Shown here piece by piece: positions 56,164 to 64,000 of a stretch of 64,000 nucleotides of DNA; position 1 is the first letter of the stretch; each line of letters opens with the position of its first letter. The translations under genes were made by a program, and so were the position numbers. Source of the stretch: Flammeovirgaceae bacterium UBA976 (GTDB lineage Bacteria > Bacteroidota > Bacteroidia > Cytophagales > Cyclobacteriaceae); contig DBBU01000036.1 in assembly GCA_002292365.1 (NCBI GenBank), positions 5,991 through 69,990 of the forward strand, read 5' to 3'. Under the pieces are notes generated by a model, which was given only the letters and a program-made list of their open reading frames with translations, searched no databases and had not been told where the DNA came from.

Positions 56164-56433
56164 ATGGCTGTAACTAGATTAGAAAGAAAAGGACGTAAAA
56201 ACAAAAATGTTGCGAAAAATCGTGTGGCTACGATACAACGCCTTTCGTTTGTCCCTGTCATCAAGAATGTGGATGTAGATGCCATCAAAAAAGAGTTTGA
56301 TGCCAAGAAGGCCGAGCCTGCAGCAAAAGCGAAGAAAGTAGAGAAAACAGTAGCGGTAAAGGCTGAAAAGAATGTCAAGGCAGAGAAGCCGGCAAAAGCA
56401 AAGGCACCGAAAGCAAAAAAATCAGCAGAATAA
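56164..56433 (+). CDS. Small basic Ala/Lys-rich protein, 89 aa
   Basis: An 89-residue protein. The first ~45 residues (TRLERKGRKNKNVAKNRVAT and VIKNVDVDAIKKEF) are basic and look structured; I believe related proteins occur in other Bacteroidota, but give no family name. The C-terminal half is a low-complexity run of Ala, Lys, Pro and Glu (AEPAAKAKKVEKTVAVKAEK), like tails of histone H1-type DNA-binding proteins. That suggests nucleic-acid binding, perhaps ribosome- or nucleoid-related, as inference only. It is divergent from hisS; a terminator follows 54 bp after its stop. Confidence 0.7.
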   Translation: MAVTRLERKGRKNKNVAKNRVATIQRLSFVPVIKNVDVDAIKKEFDAKKAEPAAKAKKVEKTVAVKAEKNVKAEKPAKAKAPKAKKSAE

Positions 56434-56487
56434 ACATTTTTTAAAATCAAATTTGTTTGAAATATTGAATGTTTAAAAAAGACTAGG

Positions 56488-56514
56488 CCGGTCACAGTTG
56501 TGTCCGGTTTTTTT
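56488..56514 (+). terminator. Rho-independent terminator after the Ala/Lys-rich gene
   Basis: A hairpin CCGG-T-CACA / TGTG-T-CCGG (56488-56507) with one mismatched base and a short loop is followed by a run of seven Ts (56508-56514). It is 54 bp past the stop of the basic-protein gene and is a good terminator for it. Confidence 0.8.
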
Positions 56515-56616
56515 ATGAGGCGAATCTTTCAGACTTCTTTTTATGCCTAAATAGCTATTTAATTGAAGGACGATGCTGTCTTATCTGCCGGTATTGGTTT
56601 AACTTCGTTGCTGTTT

Positions 56617-56820
56617 ATGAGAGGATTGGCATTTAGCAGTTTGCGCGTAGGGGAGCGCTACCGATTGATCAATTACGGTGAGCTTTTTGAATTTGAACTA
56701 ATAAGTATCCTAGACAAGGATGAATTCCTACTTAAAGACCTATTTACCTTGGAAACCTATAAGATGAGTCAACTTATAGGTTTTGGAAAGGGGGATGATT
56801 TAGAAATCAGGATGCTTTAA
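56617..56820 (+). CDS. Conserved small hypothetical protein, 67 aa
   Basis: A 67-residue protein from ATG 56617 (an in-frame TTG at 56563 would give 85 residues). The core LRVGERYRLINYGELFEFEL and ISILDKDEFLLKDLFTLETY looks like a small beta-barrel, and small proteins with this look are, as far as I recall, common in Bacteroidota; I cannot name a function. Its stop overlaps the end of convergent gltD by 3 bp. No other neighbour hints at a role. Confidence 0.65.
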   Translation: MRGLAFSSLRVGERYRLINYGELFEFELISILDKDEFLLKDLFTLETYKMSQLIGFGKGDDLEIRML

Positions 56821-58262
56821 AGTTCATAATTAGAGCGTTCCTTAGAGGCAAGGGAACTCTTTCCGGATAAACTTTGATCTAAAGCTCTGGCTGCTTCTCT
56901 GCCTTCTTGAATGGCCCATACGACCAATGATTGACCTCTTCTCATATCGCCAGCCGTGAAGACTTTATCAACATTAGTTTTATAGTTTTGAGCTTTAACA
57001 TTTCCTCTTTCATCTAGATTGATGTTTAATTGATCTAATAAACCTTCTTTCTGGGTATGTACAAAACCGACTGCGATGAGTACAAGATCACAAGAATAAA
57101 TCTTTTCAGTATCGGGGATTTCATCAAATTTTCCATTTCCCCAAGCTACTTTTACCGTTTTAAGCCCTGAAATATTTCCATTTTCATCTCCAATGAAAGC
57201 TTTGGTTAATACCGACCAGGTTCTATCAACGCCTTCTTCATGAGAGGAAGAGGTTCTTAAAACCATAGGCCATTCAGGCCATGGATTGTCGATACTTCTA
57301 GAATTTCCTGGCTTATTTAAAAGCTCAAATTGTGTGACCGACTTGGCGCCTTGTCTATTCGAGGTCCCAATACAATCAGAGCCGGTATCACCACCTCCAA
57401 TGACGATGACATTTTTATCTTTAGCAAACAGGTCTTCTTTGTCGAAACCTAGGTTAGAAACACGTTTGTTTTGTTGAGTTAAAAAGTCCATGGCAAAATG
57501 AATACCTTTTAGGTTTCTACCCGAGATGTCTATATCGCGAGGAATGGTAGCTCCGGTAGCCAGTAAAATAGCTGTAAACTGATTTTTTAGATCGCTAATG
57601 GAGAGGTCAACGCCGACTTCAATATTTGTTTTAAAGGTGATTCCTTCTGCCATCAATAGATTTACTCTTCTTTCAACTACCCATTTTTCTAGTTTGAAAT
57701 CTGGAATACCAAAACGAAGTAATCCGCCTATTTTTTCATCACGTTCAAAAACCGTCACTTGATAACCGGCTTTGTTTAATTGGTCCGCCGCCGCCAACCC
57801 TGCGGGCCCTGATCCAATCACGGCAACCGAGCTAATCTTTCTTTTAATGGGTGGATTGGGCTCAATTTTACCTGATTCAAAAGCTTTCTCGATAATGCTT
57901 TTTTCAATATGTTCAATGGCGACAGGGGGCTTATTGATACCTAAGACACAAGCGCCTTCACATGGGGCAGGACAAATACGACCCGTAAATTCAGGAAAGT
58001 TATTGGTCTCCAAAAGGAGATCCGTGGCTCGATTCCAATCATCGTTATGAACGGCATCATTAAAATCTGGTATGATGTTTCCCAGCGGGCAGCCTTTATG
58101 ACAAAAGGGAACGCCACAATCCATGCACCTACTGGCCTGTTTCTTAGTGAGCTCTTCGCTATGCGGAACATAAAACTCCTTGTAGTCTTTGACTCTTTCC
58201 TTTGGATCTCGGGTCTTAGGTAGGTCTCGTTCTATTTTCATGAATCCATCTATACTTCCCAT
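56817..58262 (-). CDS. gltD: Glutamate synthase, small subunit
   Basis: A 481-residue subunit that passes electrons from NADPH to the large subunit for glutamate formation from 2-oxoglutarate and glutamine. The N-terminal Fe-S region is SRCMDCGVPFCHKGCPLGN, followed by an FAD-binding loop GSGPAGLAAADQL and NADPH-binding GGGDTGSDCIGTS; the C-terminal TAGDMRRGQSLVVWAI FAD motif is present. Length is normal. It follows gltB with the start codon overlapping the gltB stop (TAATG-type), so translation is coupled. Confidence 0.95.
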   Translation of the reverse strand: MGSIDGFMKIERDLPKTRDPKERVKDYKEFYVPHSEELTKKQASRCMDCGVPFCHKGCPLGNIIPDFNDAVHNDDWNRATDLLLETNNFPEFTGRICPAPCEGACVLGINKPPVAIEHIEKSIIEKAFESGKIEPNPPIKRKISSVAVIGSGPAGLAAADQLNKAGYQVTVFERDEKIGGLLRFGIPDFKLEKWVVERRVNLLMAEGITFKTNIEVGVDLSISDLKNQFTAILLATGATIPRDIDISGRNLKGIHFAMDFLTQQNKRVSNLGFDKEDLFAKDKNVIVIGGGDTGSDCIGTSNRQGAKSVTQFELLNKPGNSRSIDNPWPEWPMVLRTSSSHEEGVDRTWSVLTKAFIGDENGNISGLKTVKVAWGNGKFDEIPDTEKIYSCDLVLIAVGFVHTQKEGLLDQLNINLDERGNVKAQNYKTNVDKVFTAGDMRRGQSLVVWAIQEGREAARALDQSLSGKSSLASKERSNYEL

Positions 58263-61200
58263 TAGGCTACTTTTTTAGAGGTTTTTTGATCTGCTAATAC
58301 GCGCTTGAGTTCTATTGGCATCACTTTCTTGAAATATTTTAAAGCGGTATCCCAATGATTTAAAATCTCAATTGCTTTAGGACTATCCGTTCGTTTTATA
58401 TGTTCATTTAATTTTGTGTGCAGTAAATTGACGTCGTCCTTCTTCAGGGGATCAATATCTATCATTTCCATATTACAGTTTTCGGAAAAATTATTTTTTT
58501 CGTCATAAACATAGGCTGTGCCGCCGCTCATACCTGCACCAAAATTACTACCGACGGCACCCAAAATGATAGCTAAGCCTCCGGTCATGTATTCGCATCC
58601 ATGATCTCCGATGCCTTCAACGACAGCTTCAGCACCAGAGTTCCTCACACAAAATCGTTCTCCAGCCTGTCCATTGACATAGATTTCTCCTGAAGTTGCA
58701 CCATACAAAGTGACATTACCTATGATGATGTGTTCATCCGGTGTAAGGGTTGAATGTTCATTTGGTTTGATGGATATGATACCACCCGACAACCCTTTTC
58801 CTACATAATCATTTGCTTCGCCCATAAGGCGAAAATCGAGCCCTTTGGAAAGAAAAGCACCGAAACTCTGACCTGCACTACCGGTAAAAGTAATCTTCAC
58901 AGGTTGGGTGATCATTTTCTTTTGGCGGATAAGGTGTCCTGACAGTAAGGTACCCACAGATCGATGGGTATTGAGGATCGGAAAGTACAAATCTTTAGGT
59001 GATTTAGATTGATCAATGGCCTCTATCAGCTGCCAATCTAAGGCTTCTTCAAGATGATGATTTTGGTCTATCTTTTTATAAGTACCTACATGTCCAGGAG
59101 CTTTTTCGTAATGTAAGACAGGAGTAAAGTCCAATCGATTGATTTTCCAATGATCTATATCAGATCTCATTTTGAGGACATGTGATTCTCCGACCATTTC
59201 GTTCACCGTTCTGAAGCCAAGTCCTGCCATGATCTCTCTGAAATCCATGACCAACAAGGTAAAAAAGTTCACCACGTGATCTGGATCTCCCGTGAATAAT
59301 TTACGTAGTTCCGGGTCTTGCGTTGCAATGCCCACAGGGCAAGTGTTTAGGTGACATTTTCGCATCATGATGCAGCCTTCAACAATAAGTGCTGCGGTAC
59401 TGATGCCGTATTCTTCTGCACCTAAGAGGGTAGCAATGGCGAGATCACGGCCAGTCATGATTTTACCATCCGTTTGCAGGGTTACCCGACTTCTCAGATT
59501 GTTTCGGACGAGGGTTTGATGTGCTTCGGCAAGACCCATTTCCCAAGGTAATCCCGCATGTCTTACTGAACTTATTGGGCTAGCTCCCGTACCTCCGTCG
59601 GCTCCTGAGATCAAAATAACGTCTGCTTTTGCTTTCGCAACACCAGCTGCAATAGTACCTACACCAGCTTCCGAGACAAGTTTCACATTAATTCGAGCGG
59701 CTGAATTTGAATTTTTAAGATCTGATATAAGTTGCTTAAGATCTTCTATTGAGTAAATATCATGATGGGGTGGAGGAGATATAAGTCCAACTCCCGGCGT
59801 ACTGTGCCTGACTTTAGCAATATAGTCATTAACTTTATGACCAGGTAATTGACCCCCCTCACCAGGTTTAGCTCCTTGAGCCACTTTAATTTGTAGTTCT
59901 TCTGCATTATTTAAATATTCTATTGTCATCCCAAATCGTCCTGAAGCGGCTTGTTTAATGGCAGATCGTTCCCAATCTCCATTTTCTTTTTTGAGATATC
60001 TCTTACTGTCTTCGCCGCCTTCTCCGCTATTACTTTTGGCTCCAATGCGATTCATTGCAATGGCTAGCGTGCTGTGAGCCTCATGTGATATTGATCCTAA
60101 TGACATGGCACCAGTCGCAAATCTCTTTAAAATATTTTCAACAGGTTCTACTTCTTCAACCGAGATTGCTTGTCTGTATTTAAATTCAAATAAATCTCTC
60201 ACGTTAATGATGTCCCTATCTTCTCCATGTACTTTTCTTGTAAACTTTTTAAAAAGCTCATAATCATTGAGGCGGGTAGATTTTTGAAGCAAGTGGATGG
60301 TGTCAGGATTGAGCAGATGCTTCTCGCCTTTTTGTTTCCATTGAAAATACCCCCCTGCTTCCAAAAGTTGATGTTCACTTTTGTTGTAGCCAGCGAGGTG
60401 TTTGATAATCACTTCTTTGCCTAAATCATCAAAATTCAATCCATCTAAACGGCTCACAGTCCCTTTGAAGCAGGTAGCGATGACTTCTTGACCTAAACCA
60501 ATACATTCAAATATTTGTGAGGATTGATAAGATTGTAAGGTGCTGATACCCATTTTAGACAAAATTTTCAAAAGGCCTTTACCGATCCCCTTCCGAAAAT
60601 TATCAAAATAATAATCCAATGGTTGCTCAGTATTTAATGCTTGAGTATTGTAAGCGTTTTGAATGGTATCATAGGTAAGGTAGGGATATATGGCACTGGC
60701 ACCGTATCCAATAATAGTTGCAAAGTGATGTGTTTCCCATGCATCACTGCATTCTACTATGAGACCTGCCTGGGTCCGTAATTTTTTATTAACCAAATGA
60801 TGATGCACTGATCCTGTGGCGAGTAAACTAGGAATGGCAGCTTTGTATTTACTTTCCTTTCTGTTAGAAATGATAAGCACACTGTTACCTTTATTGATGG
60901 CATCTTCCGCTTCGTTACAGATTCTACCTATGGCCATGCGCAAGGTCTCTTTATTGGCGACATCCAAGGTGGCATCAATAATGTAGTAATCCATTCCATG
61001 ACTTGCCAATCCCTTTATTCTATAAAAATCATCTCTAGAAAGGATGGGTTGAGAGATATGGACTTGCCTGGTGTGCTCAGCTGATTCTTCTAATAAATTT
61101 AAAGATTTTCCTATTCTGGTATACAAAGACATCACAAGTCTTTCACGAATAGGATCGATGGGAGGATTACTTACTTGAGCAAAGTATTGTTTAAAGTAAT

Positions 61201-62740
61201 TGGAAATATGCTGACTTTGCTTTGAAAGGACTGCCAGTGGAACATCAGAGCCCATAGATCCCAAAGGTTCCGCCCCGGTGCGAGCAAAAGGTAAAATTGT
61301 TATTTTGACATCCTCCTCGGTCATACCATTGGAGATCTGTCTGGTGGTAAGTCTGTGGGGTTCGATGGTCTTTGCATGAAGTTCAGGAATAGGCATGAGC
61401 CTTAACTTGATCCGTTGTTTCTTTAGCCACTTTTTGTAGGGCTTTTCATCACAAACTAGTGCTTTTATCTGCGAATCATCATAAATAACGCCTAAAGACA
61501 AATCGGCTAGTAACATCTTTCCGGGTTGGAGTCTACCTTTCTTGATGATTTTGGCCTCATCTGTAACAATGGCCCCTGCTTCAGAAGCCATAATGAGTCG
61601 GTGATCTGAGGTAATACAATAACGGGCGGGTCTCAGTCCATTGCGATCTAAAGTGGCTCCAATTTGTTTTCCGTTCGTAAAAAAGAGGGCGGCTGGACCA
61701 TCCCATGGTTCCATCATGGCTGCATGGTATTTGTAGAAGTCCTTTCTGTTTGTATCCATTTGTTCGTTGCCCTGCCAGGCTTCTGGGACGAGCATCATCA
61801 TGACATGAGGTAAGCTTCGACCAGATAAGGTTAGTAATTCTACCAAGCCATCTAGATTTGCAGAATCAGAATTATTAGGATCTGTAATGGGCATCAAGTA
61901 GGATAATTCCTTTGAGGAAAAATACGATGAATGCATCAAGGCCTCTTTAGATCTCATTTTAGTGACATTTCCGCGAATGGTATTGATTTCTCCATTGTGG
62001 GCAATGTATCTAAACGGCTGGGCCAACTTCCAATTGGGAAAGGTATTAGTTGAAAATCTTGAATGCACAATGGCCAAAGCGGAGGTGAGGCGTTCATTCT
62101 GAAGATCATGATAATAGCTTCTTAATTGGTCAGTTTTGAGTTGGCCTTTATAAATGACGGTATTGCAAGATAGAGAGGCAATATAAAATTCATCATTGGC
62201 GGCTTGCACATAATTATTTATTTGATGCGTAATGTAATTACCTAATACAAATAGTTTACGTTCAAGGTCATTACCTTTAACGGTATTATCCTCATGCACC
62301 AGAAAAAGCTGCTCGATGTAAGGCTCTACGGACTTTGACTCATGTCCCGGTACATTGGCGTCTGTTGGAACCAATCGATAGCTGATGAGTTTAAAATTCA
62401 TTGTAGTCATGCAATCATTTATGACTTTCCTACAAAGTTCTCTAGTACCATAGTATTGAGGATAGAAGACCATTCCAACTCCATAAAGACCTGCTTTAGG
62501 AAGTGGAATCCCGAAAGTTTGTAATTGTTCTTCCAAAAAATCATGAGGTATTTGAATTAAAATACCAGCACCATCACCGGTATCGGGATCTGAACCGGTA
62601 GCACCCCTGTGCTCCATGTTTTCTAGCATAGTTAATGCATCTTTAACGATGGCATGGGATTTGACGCCTTTAAAGTCCGTGATGCAACCAACACCACATG
62701 AGTCATGTTCAAATTGGGGATCATAAAGGCCTTTGCTCAT
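58262..62740 (-). CDS. gltB: Glutamate synthase, large subunit
   Basis: A 1492-residue subunit that hydrolyses glutamine and channels ammonia to 2-oxoglutarate. The N-terminal nucleophile cysteine is in HDSCGVG at about residue 15 (so no or a very short propeptide), with the class II glutaminase region after it (ATLDRNGLRPARYCIT). The central FMN-binding synthase domain contains GGEDSKRYLKKENGDW, AQGAKPGEGGQLPGHKV, SGADGGTGASPISSV, and the [3Fe-4S] ligands in MRKCHLNTCPVGIATQ. The C-terminal GXGXG beta-helix domain is also present (GMSGGTAYVYDE). It is first of a gltBD operon; the 400-bp upstream region should hold its promoter. Confidence 0.96.
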   Translation of the reverse strand: MSKGLYDPQFEHDSCGVGCITDFKGVKSHAIVKDALTMLENMEHRGATGSDPDTGDGAGILIQIPHDFLEEQLQTFGIPLPKAGLYGVGMVFYPQYYGTRELCRKVINDCMTTMNFKLISYRLVPTDANVPGHESKSVEPYIEQLFLVHEDNTVKGNDLERKLFVLGNYITHQINNYVQAANDEFYIASLSCNTVIYKGQLKTDQLRSYYHDLQNERLTSALAIVHSRFSTNTFPNWKLAQPFRYIAHNGEINTIRGNVTKMRSKEALMHSSYFSSKELSYLMPITDPNNSDSANLDGLVELLTLSGRSLPHVMMMLVPEAWQGNEQMDTNRKDFYKYHAAMMEPWDGPAALFFTNGKQIGATLDRNGLRPARYCITSDHRLIMASEAGAIVTDEAKIIKKGRLQPGKMLLADLSLGVIYDDSQIKALVCDEKPYKKWLKKQRIKLRLMPIPELHAKTIEPHRLTTRQISNGMTEEDVKITILPFARTGAEPLGSMGSDVPLAVLSKQSQHISNYFKQYFAQVSNPPIDPIRERLVMSLYTRIGKSLNLLEESAEHTRQVHISQPILSRDDFYRIKGLASHGMDYYIIDATLDVANKETLRMAIGRICNEAEDAINKGNSVLIISNRKESKYKAAIPSLLATGSVHHHLVNKKLRTQAGLIVECSDAWETHHFATIIGYGASAIYPYLTYDTIQNAYNTQALNTEQPLDYYFDNFRKGIGKGLLKILSKMGISTLQSYQSSQIFECIGLGQEVIATCFKGTVSRLDGLNFDDLGKEVIIKHLAGYNKSEHQLLEAGGYFQWKQKGEKHLLNPDTIHLLQKSTRLNDYELFKKFTRKVHGEDRDIINVRDLFEFKYRQAISVEEVEPVENILKRFATGAMSLGSISHEAHSTLAIAMNRIGAKSNSGEGGEDSKRYLKKENGDWERSAIKQAASGRFGMTIEYLNNAEELQIKVAQGAKPGEGGQLPGHKVNDYIAKVRHSTPGVGLISPPPHHDIYSIEDLKQLISDLKNSNSAARINVKLVSEAGVGTIAAGVAKAKADVILISGADGGTGASPISSVRHAGLPWEMGLAEAHQTLVRNNLRSRVTLQTDGKIMTGRDLAIATLLGAEEYGISTAALIVEGCIMMRKCHLNTCPVGIATQDPELRKLFTGDPDHVVNFFTLLVMDFREIMAGLGFRTVNEMVGESHVLKMRSDIDHWKINRLDFTPVLHYEKAPGHVGTYKKIDQNHHLEEALDWQLIEAIDQSKSPKDLYFPILNTHRSVGTLLSGHLIRQKKMITQPVKITFTGSAGQSFGAFLSKGLDFRLMGEANDYVGKGLSGGIISIKPNEHSTLTPDEHIIIGNVTLYGATSGEIYVNGQAGERFCVRNSGAEAVVEGIGDHGCEYMTGGLAIILGAVGSNFGAGMSGGTAYVYDEKNNFSENCNMEMIDIDPLKKDDVNLLHTKLNEHIKRTDSPKAIEILNHWDTALKYFKKVMPIELKRVLADQKTSKKVA

Positions 62741-63144
62741 ATTTCTTTAATTTGATATTCTTGAAGAGGGAGATTGGTACTACTAGATTTAACAAAAATA
62801 AATAAGATGCTTCAAAAAGATTCTTTTAAAAGTAAAAAAATAAAATTTATGACTATTTTTTTACATAATTCATAAAAAATTAAGATTTTTTTAAATATTT
62901 ATTATTTTCAAATGAAATAGGGCATTTAATTTATGAAATCTTCGTAAATGTTAAAAAAATATGTTTTAAAGTTGAATAACGAGCAAATAAAGCGTAATAT
63001 ACCGTAATGGGTAAGGGTTATCGAAAGTTGAAGGCTCAAGTACATGCTAGAGAGAGGTTAATTATTTAATATTTCTCATAAAATACGATTTCTATACGTT
63101 GGTATATTCACAGAAATCGACTAAAATTGCGCTCATTAAAGCAT
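62741..63144. other. Gene-free region between gltB and tRNA
   Basis: About 400 bp of strongly AT-rich DNA upstream of gltB on one side and the tRNA on the other. No ORF with support and no long repeat was found. It should contain promoters for both. Poly-A/T tracts around 62830-62990 may bend the DNA. No element could be assigned with confidence. Confidence 0.5.
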
Positions 63145-63218
63145 GGGCCTATAGCTCAGTTGGTTAGAGCACCTGACTCATAATCAGGTGGTCCCAGGTT
63201 CGAGTCCTGGTGGGCCCA
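63145..63218 (+). tRNA. tRNA with CAT anticodon (elongator Met or Ile2)
   Basis: A full 74-nt cloverleaf: acceptor GGGCCTA paired with TGGGCCC (one T-G pair), D-loop AGTTGGTTA, anticodon stem CCTGA/TCAGG with loop CTCATAA (anticodon CAT), T-arm CCAGG TTCGAGT CCTGG, discriminator A. The CCA end is not encoded (ACA follows). The G1-C72 pair rules out initiator tRNA. CAT can be elongator Met or, after lysidine modification, Ile2; the acceptor with C4-G69 and C5-G68 leans to Ile2, without proof. Confidence 0.95.
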
Positions 63219-63229
63219 CAATGATTATC

Positions 63230-63261
63230 AGCCACTTACATTTTATGTATGTGGCTTTTTT
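63230..63261 (+). terminator. Terminator downstream of the tRNA
   Basis: AGCCACTTACAT (63230-63241) pairs with ATGTATGTGGCT (63245-63256) over 12 positions with one mismatch and a TTT loop, followed by five Ts. It starts 12 bp after the tRNA end and is a typical intrinsic terminator. Confidence 0.85.
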
Positions 63262-63382
63262 ATTTACAGATTACCTTTGAATCTACTTATTTCTTGACAG
63301 TTATTTGGCAATTTTTATGTTCCAGGATTTTTTTTGAAAAAACTGCTACTTCTCATTCAAAATTTTTCAATTTTTACGTTAT

Positions 63383-63422
63383 ACTAATAGAGATAATTGA
63401 AATGTCTCTTTATTAGTTTTTT
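63383..63422 (+). terminator. Second terminator-like hairpin after the tRNA
   Basis: ACTAATAGAGA (63383-63393) pairs with TCTCTTTATTAGT (63405-63417; two unpaired Ts), loop of 11 nt, followed by a run of Ts. It lies 165 bp after the tRNA with no gene between, so what it would terminate is unclear. Confidence 0.45.
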
Positions 63423-63623
63423 GGCTAAATACTTTTCGGCTAATAATAAGTAATGCTCATAGAAAATAGCAGAATGAGCGAGGCAGGTGCAAGTAAAACG
63501 CCTAGCGGGGGAAATAAACTATATATGTATTCAAGAGTTTACAGATTAGCGCATTGTTGTATGGTTGTAGCGTTATGTTTCGGGTGAAACAAAAACCCAA
63601 CGGAGGCAAAGTTAAATTCTAGT

Positions 63624-63663
63624 GACACATCTCTTCTAATCAGAAGGTTAGGGGAATTGTGTC
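63624..63663 (+). repeat. Long wobble-paired hairpin in gene-free DNA
   Basis: GACACA at 63624-63629 pairs with TGTGTC at 63658-63663, and the stem continues by TCTTCTAATC-type bases against GGTTAGGGGA with G-U pairs allowed, leaving an AGAA loop and a small internal mismatch. The whole stretch 63262-63713 otherwise holds no supported gene; smaller inverted repeats occur at 63455-63460/63474-63479 and 63577-63581/63586-63590. It looks like an RNA- or mobile-DNA structure of unknown kind. Confidence 0.45.
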
Positions 63664-63713
63664 CAAATGTGTTTAGAGATAAGGCCAAAAATCTAACAAA
63701 GGCAATTATTAAT

Positions 63714-64000
63714 ATGATAACGAAAAAGGCAAAAGAATATATCGATGGCTTATGGTCGATGAATAATTGGAGTTATAGCGTATCCAGAAACGCTGATTAT
63801 TATATCAGCACAACTTATTTGGACTGATTTATTGAAGAGATTACCTCTATTTCGAGTGTTCAAATGGTTTTCGCCTTATCCACGTCGCAGAAATTAAAAG
63901 GTAATTATCTCCATATTCTTATTTATGGTGAAAATATCGCACGATTTCAGTTAGCATCATTACCAAAATTTAAGAATCACAAAATAATAAATGTAAAAAG
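63714..64000 (+). pseudogene. Unknown protein gene with internal TGA, cut by window end
   Basis: From ATG 63714 the frame reads 37 residues (MITKKAKEYIDGLWSMNNWS, then YSVSRNADYYISTTYLD), then TGA at 63825-63827, then open again to the end of the window (FIEEITSISSVQ.., KLKGNYLHILIYGENIARF). The two parts look like one protein in one frame, so it is probably a disrupted gene; a start at ATG 63861 is the alternative. I do not recognise the family. It follows the structured region and tRNA, fitting an island edge. Confidence 0.4.

Noticed and set aside
63480..63600. Integron attC-like site (GCCTAGC ... GTTATG, ACCCAAC ... GTTAGGG)
   Set aside because: The core boxes match the RYYYAAC/GTTRRRY pattern only in part and the paired boxes are not complementary; no integrase is in the window.
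1..64000. CRISPR array or phage gene cluster
   Set aside because: No evenly spaced direct repeats and no phage structural, integrase or transposase genes were seen.

Overview
This window looks like chromosome from a free-living, probably marine or otherwise polysaccharide-degrading member of the Bacteroidota (Cytophagia/Saprospiria-like). The support is a SusC/SusD pair with a PKD-type surface lipoprotein and a GH16 glucanase, C-terminal sorting domains of the type IX secretion system (type A on a haloperoxidase-like protein, type B on a large surface protein), many lipoproteins, AT-rich intergenic DNA and weak Shine-Dalgarno sequences. The lineage call is inferred from gene content only; no 16S gene is present.

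Layout. 1-3.3 kb: dapD (5' end outside the window), a DUF3108 protein, a TPR lipoprotein and lysA, so both ends of the diaminopimelate/lysine branch lie close together. 3.3-5.3 kb, minus strand: NhaC-type antiporter and DUF4136 lipoprotein. 5.4-8.5 kb: a LacI-family regulator divergent from a secreted GH13 amylase, with a near-palindromic operator candidate between them. 8.6-10.8 kb: a secreted vanadium-haloperoxidase-type protein. 11.3-19.3 kb: hrpB helicase, an Amidase_2 protein, and a minus-strand operon of a 2-oxoglutarate-type oxygenase, tryptophan 2,3-dioxygenase and a two-enzyme fusion of GH3 (NagZ-like) with DUF1343 (NamZ-like). 20-28 kb: polysaccharide-utilisation locus (SusC, SusD, a surface glycan-binding candidate with a duplicated domain, GH16 laminarinase-type enzyme), with three copies of the decamer AAACGATTGT and a 16-bp palindrome as candidate control elements. 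28-36.6 kb: ThuA-like protein, lipoprotein esterase, OsmC protein, NagX-like membrane protein, a ROK sugar kinase without the usual zinc cysteines, and a Prc-type protease. 36.7-38.7 kb: an OPT-family transporter gene broken by at least five in-frame stops and two frameshifts. 38.6-44.7 kb: a marR-hlyD-RND-tolC efflux operon with a double palindromic MarR-type operator. 44.9-47.0 kb: NSS-family sodium symporter with a tiny overlapping membrane-protein gene, then a MazG-like protein. 47.1-62.7 kb: mostly housekeeping genes (ffh, pdhB, an OmpA/TPR lipoprotein, pspC, GT2, ybaB, a T9SS type B protein, hisS, gltD, gltB). 63.1 kb: a CAT-anticodon tRNA, followed by about 500 bp rich in hairpins and a disrupted gene running off the end, which may be an island boundary.

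How the genes fit together. The sus locus would import beta-glucan fragments cut by GH16, while the amylase and its LacI regulator handle alpha-glucans. The GH3-DUF1343 fusion and the amidase form a likely peptidoglycan-recycling set. GltBD assimilates nitrogen. The efflux operon appears to be self-regulated by MarR. The most unusual items are the GH3-DUF1343 fusion, the internally duplicated glycan-binding candidate, the cysteine-less ROK kinase, the shared decamer in the sus locus and the structured region after the tRNA.
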